In this document: positions 59,459 to 64,000 of the stretch, one piece after another | Layout of the letters: every line of letters starts with the position of its first letter | Position numbering within the stretch: position 1 is the stretch's first letter | NCBI GenBank assembly: GCA_021401465.1 | Contig: JADDMT010000146.1 | Span: forward strand, 1 to 64,000 | Direction: 5' to 3' | DNA from: Teratosphaeria epicoccoides | Taxonomy: Eukaryota > Ascomycota > Dothideomycetes > Mycosphaerellales > Teratosphaeriaceae | Length of the DNA stretch: 64,000 bases | Notes under the pieces: model-generated | Database searches by the model: none | Told to the model about the DNA's origin: nothing | What the model saw: the letters and a program-made list of their open reading frames with translations, nothing else | Program-made: the position numbers and the translations under genes

Positions 59459-59818
59459 TGATATAGATGTATATGCTATATGATATGGAAATATCTCGTA
59501 GTATGACAGAGTAATTCGACCTTTTAGTAGGTACAAGACAGCGCTGCTTTCTGCTTATCGTAGAGGTAGCGCTAAGGGTACTTATAACCCCTGACACTCC
59601 TTAATTAGGGAAAGCATGTCCGAGCCTAGCCCCGTAGGGGTACTGTAGGGTTAGCGACGTAAGGGCGTCCTTTGTCGACAACTAATCTCTCTCGGACGAC
59701 ATACGAGCTAACGTATGTACGAAGGACCCCCTTGCTATATGTAGCAGGGTTACTACATACTAAGGGCAGGCATTAGAACCTATGCGGTTCTAATAGCCCC
59801 CTAGTATTAACCGTATCA
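59459..59818 (-). repeat. B4 3' LTR
   Basis: 360 bp, inverted, with both TG and CA ends intact. Confidence 0.94.
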
Positions 59819-59832
59819 CTGCCCCTCCTCCT
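59819..59832 (-). promoter_or_regulatory. Polypurine tract of B4
   Basis: CTGCCCCTCCTCCT on the plus strand, the complement of the tract in B2, directly against the LTR. Confidence 0.87.
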
Positions 59833-60616
59833 ATGAGGATGTCCCTAGCCTTACTAAGTAATGTACGCGGAACGTATAGGGTATAGGATGTAGCACGCTT
59901 ACACTACGCAAGGGTAAATAGGTAGATAGCCTACATAACATGTGTTATGCGTATACCTTAACACCTTCGTAGCGAGTACAGGGTAGAGGCTACTAACTCG
60001 GGCAGGTTTTAACCTGTTACATGTTAGGCAGCTTCGTAACACCTTCGCTTTACATGCAGATCGAGGTATCAGGATACTATAAGCACATACTTTAGTTAAT
60101 CCTTGAAATTATAGGGCGAGCATACGCGCTAGCCTCGCCAAGTAGCTTGGCTGTCCCTATTTAGTCGTGACTGTAAAGAACATGTCATAGAACCTTAGGG
60201 TAGTAGGAAAGTGCGCGGACGCTCTACGCGCGCCACTCGAAACGGCAGGAGCGCGCTCCTAGCGCGGGCCTCGCCACATTTTCATGCTAGTAGGCTAGCA
60301 TGAGTATAGTCGGCGTACATGCGTAATAGCTACGTTATCCGTTATTACATTATTCGGTCCCCTTGTAAGTTAACTAAAGGCAGGTACTCTGCGCATGTAG
60401 TTCGAGTTACTAGCTTAACAGTTGCGGTAGGCAATAGGGGGGCTGTTAGAGGGTATAAAAACCTTGTCGCTTTCCTAAACTTCCTGTTCTAAGACACTAA
60501 CATTAACCTCTGCTCCTATTTCGCTTAGCTTGCGCCTCGCTATGTCTGCGGGTCTATACTAGAGCTTCTTCTTCTTTAATTAATTAATTAAGATCAATTA
60601 ACCTGTCTTAGCTATA
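59833..60616 (-). other. Family B downstream region (B4)
   Basis: Counterpart of 11170-11953, same length. Presumed promoter of the opposite-strand gene, with TTAATTAATTAATTAAG just upstream of it. No gene called. Confidence 0.4.
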
Positions 60617-62113
60617 ATAGCTTATGTGCTGCAGACTAAGTTTAAAGCTACTCGCTCTGCCCGTGATTGTCGCTTGTGTTAACGATGCCTTGACAACCTT
60701 AGTAGCTAAGCTATATATATCTCTCCTCCGCGTGTTAGTAAGGCGTCCCCTACCCGCGAGGTATGCGTGACTTATACTAACTGAAGTGTAGCCGAGATCT
60801 GCGTTAGCGGATTTGATAAGGGTAGTATCTACTGCAATTATGTCAACTGTAATAGCAAGCATCAAAAATGCCAAGACCTCCCTAAAGAGGTATATAGCAA
60901 GTATAACTAGCTCTGCTATAACATCGATGACTTCTAGAGTGCACGTGACAAGGGGATTGCCGAAGGTACTCCGACTATGAACAGGCTACAGGCTAAGTAC
61001 CGCGAGGCACTCGCCTACCTGCTTGGCGCCCTCTCGTGCTTTACTGCGACTACTAACTATTCTCACGGCAGTGTTTGCTTTAACTCTCTACTAACAGGCG
61101 AAAACGTTTGTCTAGGTCTAATTGTAGACTTAGTCTAGAAGATCTTGAAGGTGCTAACTGTTAGGGTTAAGACCTTCGCCATAGTACGCATATAGTGTAG
61201 GTACCCTCTAAGTATAAATGCTAACTTTCTCCGCTAGGCTAACGTTAGCGTCGAGAAATATCCGACTAGCTGTCAGCGTTAGCAACTCGGGGCCCTTGCT
61301 TCTATTAACGATGACTTTAAGACGCGGATAATCCGCAAGAAGGTTATTAAGCAATTCACCGCTCCTGCCGCTAAGGCTACGCCCTAGCGCCATACCGAGA
61401 GACAGCCTGCCTCTAAGCTAGTCCTAAGGACTAAGCCGTAAGTTACTTACTCAAATCCTGTCGCGTGCGTATAGCTAACACATTGTAGCGCCGCCGCCTA
61501 CGCTGCCTTAACGCTACTATTTAAGAAGAAGAAGAAGGCTAGGGCTAAAATTAAGGTTAGTGACGAGGAAGCCGAACCTTCCCTGCTTGCGACCCGCACT
61601 ATGTCTGTCAAGACGCTAAGGCACAAGCCTCTAGGCTAGATCTTTGAGGATAAGGAGGATGACAATGTCTAGGATACCTTCGGTCCTAATGTGATCCCTT
61701 CGCGCTGTAGTGTCACTACACTAGTTGCGCCTAAGGGGGACACCGAGTCTGATGATGTAGTCGACACTCGTGTCAAGAAGCGCAAGATAATCTCGAGGGC
61801 CGAGCGCGACAGCTGCAAGCGCGCTCGAGTCTCTTCGCCTTCTAATGCTAAGGATAAGGTAGTCGTTACGACTAGCCGTAGTAAGGATGTCGCTAGTTCT
61901 CTAGCTACTATAGGCTCTAAAGACAAGCTCCCTTGCAACCTACTAAAGAAGAAGATGCTAGCCTCTCTTCATAGCGTTACTACCCCTGTTACTCATAGTC
62001 GCTTCAGGGTGTTTAGTAGACCCTATGCGAGTAGGTAGTCCCTAGCGGACTATAACAAGAAAGACTCTCCTACTTCGGGTTTAGTCAGGAAGCCTCTAAC
62101 TAGTAGTCGCTAA
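60617..62113 (+). pseudogene. Family B opposite-strand gene (1497 bp) (B4)
   Basis: Third copy with exactly the same length. The start codon has become ATA (ATG to ATA, RIP-type). The cysteine pattern near the start, the central segment around LLTGENVCLGLIVDLV and the Lys/Arg-rich end are conserved. The last 115 codons (61691-62038) are open as in B1. The stop TAA at 62111-62113 is shared by all copies. Confidence 0.77.
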
Positions 62114-62253
62114 GCATTAGCTACAAAGCTAATCTAAGCATGTCTCTTGTTCTCCTTAGGTTTATTCTAGGTATGCCTTTAGGCATTAATAACGTATAAG
62201 TAGGGCGTTTACTTCTCGTTATTACTCCGCGTGTTATACACTACATACACGTG

Positions 62254-64000
62254 TTAAGAATTCTGCTCCGAAGCCCTTATCTTCCTACGAATTAACCTTC
62301 TTAAGCCCTGCTTATGCCTCCTCCGCTCTTTGAATTCACGAATAGCTTCTAGAGCCTTCTTATAGTCTTCAGCCGGAACCTATTATGTGTACTTAGGTAG
62401 GTATCCTTTCTACTTCACTAGATAGTACGTTGCGCCCTTACGCTACATACTGTCCTTAATACTCTCGACTTCCTACTCTTCGTTCTCTTCTGCTACTAGC
62501 ATCGGGTCCGCAGGCTCTTCGCCCTTACGCTATACCTATAGTTCGAGTAGAGATACGTAGAAGACGTCATGCACATAATATGACAATAGTAACGATAGCT
62601 AGTACGCCTGCGAGCCTATCGCGTCGCGTATCTAGAAGGGTCTAACAAACCTTAGCGTCATCTTCTTGCTTAGAAGTTTCAGCTTGAGATTCTTCGTTAA
62701 CAGTAATACCTTCGTACTAACTACATACTACATCGGTTTAGCACAGGCGTTATTATGTTTAATCTAGGATTCTGAGGCCTTTTTCTAGTGTTCTATTAGC
62801 ACCGAATGTACCTCGCGCATACGCCGCCCTAATTCCGCGGCAGCTAGCACCCTCTCCTTAGAAGACTCGTCCTAAGGCAGTTCTAGGTGTATTTCCGGAT
62901 TAAAGCTATAAAGAATCTAAAGTAGCGACATGTATATAGTAGCATGCATGCTGTTATTAACTGCAAATTCCGCTATAGGAATTACGTTAGCCTAGGCATC
63001 CTGGTTCTTAGCGTAGTAGCACCGAAGGTACTACTTAAGAGTCTAGTTTATACGTTTAGTCTGACTATTAGTCTGTAGATAGAATGCTGTACTTAGGTAG
63101 TACTTAACACGTGCCTTAAACACAAATTCTTGCTAGTATTTACTAGTAAAGACAGAACCTTAATCTGATAGGATACTTCAGGGGACACTAAAGTGCCATA
63201 TAACTTCGTCGCGAAGTAGTCGCGCAAGCTTACTGCTTGTGCATCTTTTCGTACATAGGATGAAGACATTCATCTTAGAGTATTAGTCGACTACTATAAG
63301 GACAGCATTAACTACATTGCCTCTCTACTTTGCTAGCGGCAAATCGGTAATGAAATCTATGGCTAAGTCTTGCTATAGTCTCTCTAGTAGTAGGAGCGCC
63401 TAAGTATCGCTATAGGGGCAATAGCGCCGAGATTTGCTAACCTGGCACGTCTAGCAGGATTTGACATAGTCAGAGACATCCTGTTCTAGCGTAGGCTACT
63501 AGTATTTGCGTCCGAGAAGTGCGTTCGTCTTCTCTACGCCAAAATGGCCCGCAAGTTCATTGTCATGATAAATATAGAGGAGCTGCGAACAGAGTACGTA
63601 GTTAGCGGGTACGTAGAGCCTATTGTCAAAGTACTACAAGTCGCCTGACTTAGTCTAGTACTTCAGACCGCCTGTAGTATCCTAGAGAGCTATACCCTTA
63701 TTAATTAACTCCGGTTCTCGCTCTTGCAACTGCTGAATAAGTCTCGAGACTTCTTTAAAGGGTTCTTTAGACATCGCATGCTTACTACATGTAAGCTAGT
63801 TAACTACCGCACGGATCGAGCTAGACATAGTCGCCATAACTGCTAGATAGGAGGGTTCGTCGCTAGCGGAGGCCATGAGGCCCTATTAGACCTGTAGTTA
63901 ACCTACAAGAGGAGCTAACGACAGATCGCTACCCTAAGCTACAAGCTTCGTTTGTAGCGTAAGGAGAAGCTGTTAGTTACCCTCCTCCCTAGTGTTGTAG
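62254..64000 (-). pseudogene. Family B gag-pol C-terminal part (B4), partial
   Basis: Minus-strand frame from the window edge (end of RNase H) through the integrase zinc finger and core to the chromodomain and stop TAA at 62254-62256. It aligns without indels to B2. The stop-to-stop distance to the opposite-strand gene is 141 bp, as in B2. Confidence 0.9.

Larger units (their letters stand above)
59459..64000 (-). mobile_element. Family B chromovirus, copy B4, 3' half (runs past window end)
   Basis: Minus-strand copy with a 3' LTR (59459-59818), polypurine tract, opposite-strand gene and the integrase-to-RNase H part of gag-pol up to the window edge. Left flank TTATC (59454-59458) is the candidate target duplication. 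The other side is outside the window. Confidence 0.92.

Noticed and set aside
60617..62113. Family B extra gene as a retroviral-type envelope
   Set aside because: It is on the opposite strand, with no signal peptide or membrane segments and a nuclear-type basic end.
1..64000. CRISPR arrays, tRNA, rRNA, bacterial promoters or ribosome-binding sites
   Set aside because: No spaced direct repeats, cloverleaf or rRNA motifs were seen. Telomere, introns and chromoviruses mark the DNA as fungal nuclear.

Overview
This window is the left end of a chromosome of a filamentous ascomycete (Pezizomycotina-type) fungus. It opens with 21 perfect CCCTAA telomere units. I see no intact host gene, tRNA or rRNA. 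Everything I can identify is nested, decayed transposable elements. Copies of one element differ almost only by C-to-T and G-to-A transitions. The resulting stops are nearly all TAG or TAA, where a sister copy often keeps CAG, CAA or TGG. This is the pattern of repeat-induced point mutation (RIP).

Three groups of elements dominate. Family A is a Ty3/gypsy chromovirus. Its LTR starts TGTCATAAG and ends CTTATGACA, and it makes 5-bp target duplications. Copies A1 and A2 are on the minus strand, A3 is on the plus strand, and A5 is an internally deleted copy inside A3. A4a and A4b are further fragments. Family B is a second chromovirus of about 8.2 kb with 360-bp LTRs that start TGATACGG. B1 and B2 are complete with target duplications, B3 is broken, and B4 runs off the right edge. 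Family C is a large DNA transposon. C1 (about 13.7 kb, with terminal inverted repeats) encodes a Plavaka/CACTA-type transposase plus cargo: a class I methyltransferase-like gene with a recognisable intron, Snf2-helicase-like fragments and an unrecognised gene. C2 is a second, truncated copy.

Layout: 1-126 telomere. 127-972 broken family A pol. 973-15559 A1, split by B1 (4281-12327). 15560-17560 fragments of a third gypsy element and a Ty1/copia element. 17561-27824 C2, split by B2 (18087-26255). 27825-35236 A3, split by A5 (28901-33206). 35237-38332 A2. 38333-52053 C1. 52054-55376 B3, with a solo A LTR in it. 55377-59458 A4a and A4b, joined through a short TTAGGG tract. 59459-64000 B4.

The most notable result is that both chromovirus families carry an extra gene on the strand opposite gag-pol, between pol and the 3' LTR. 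In family B it is 1497 bp in all three copies. In family A it is 738 bp in both complete copies. Both proteins begin with a cysteine-rich region. The B protein ends in a basic domain and the A protein continues into a charged helical region. Preserved length and RIP-type stops indicate real ancestral genes. The other major finding is the Plavaka-type element with chromatin- and methylation-related cargo.
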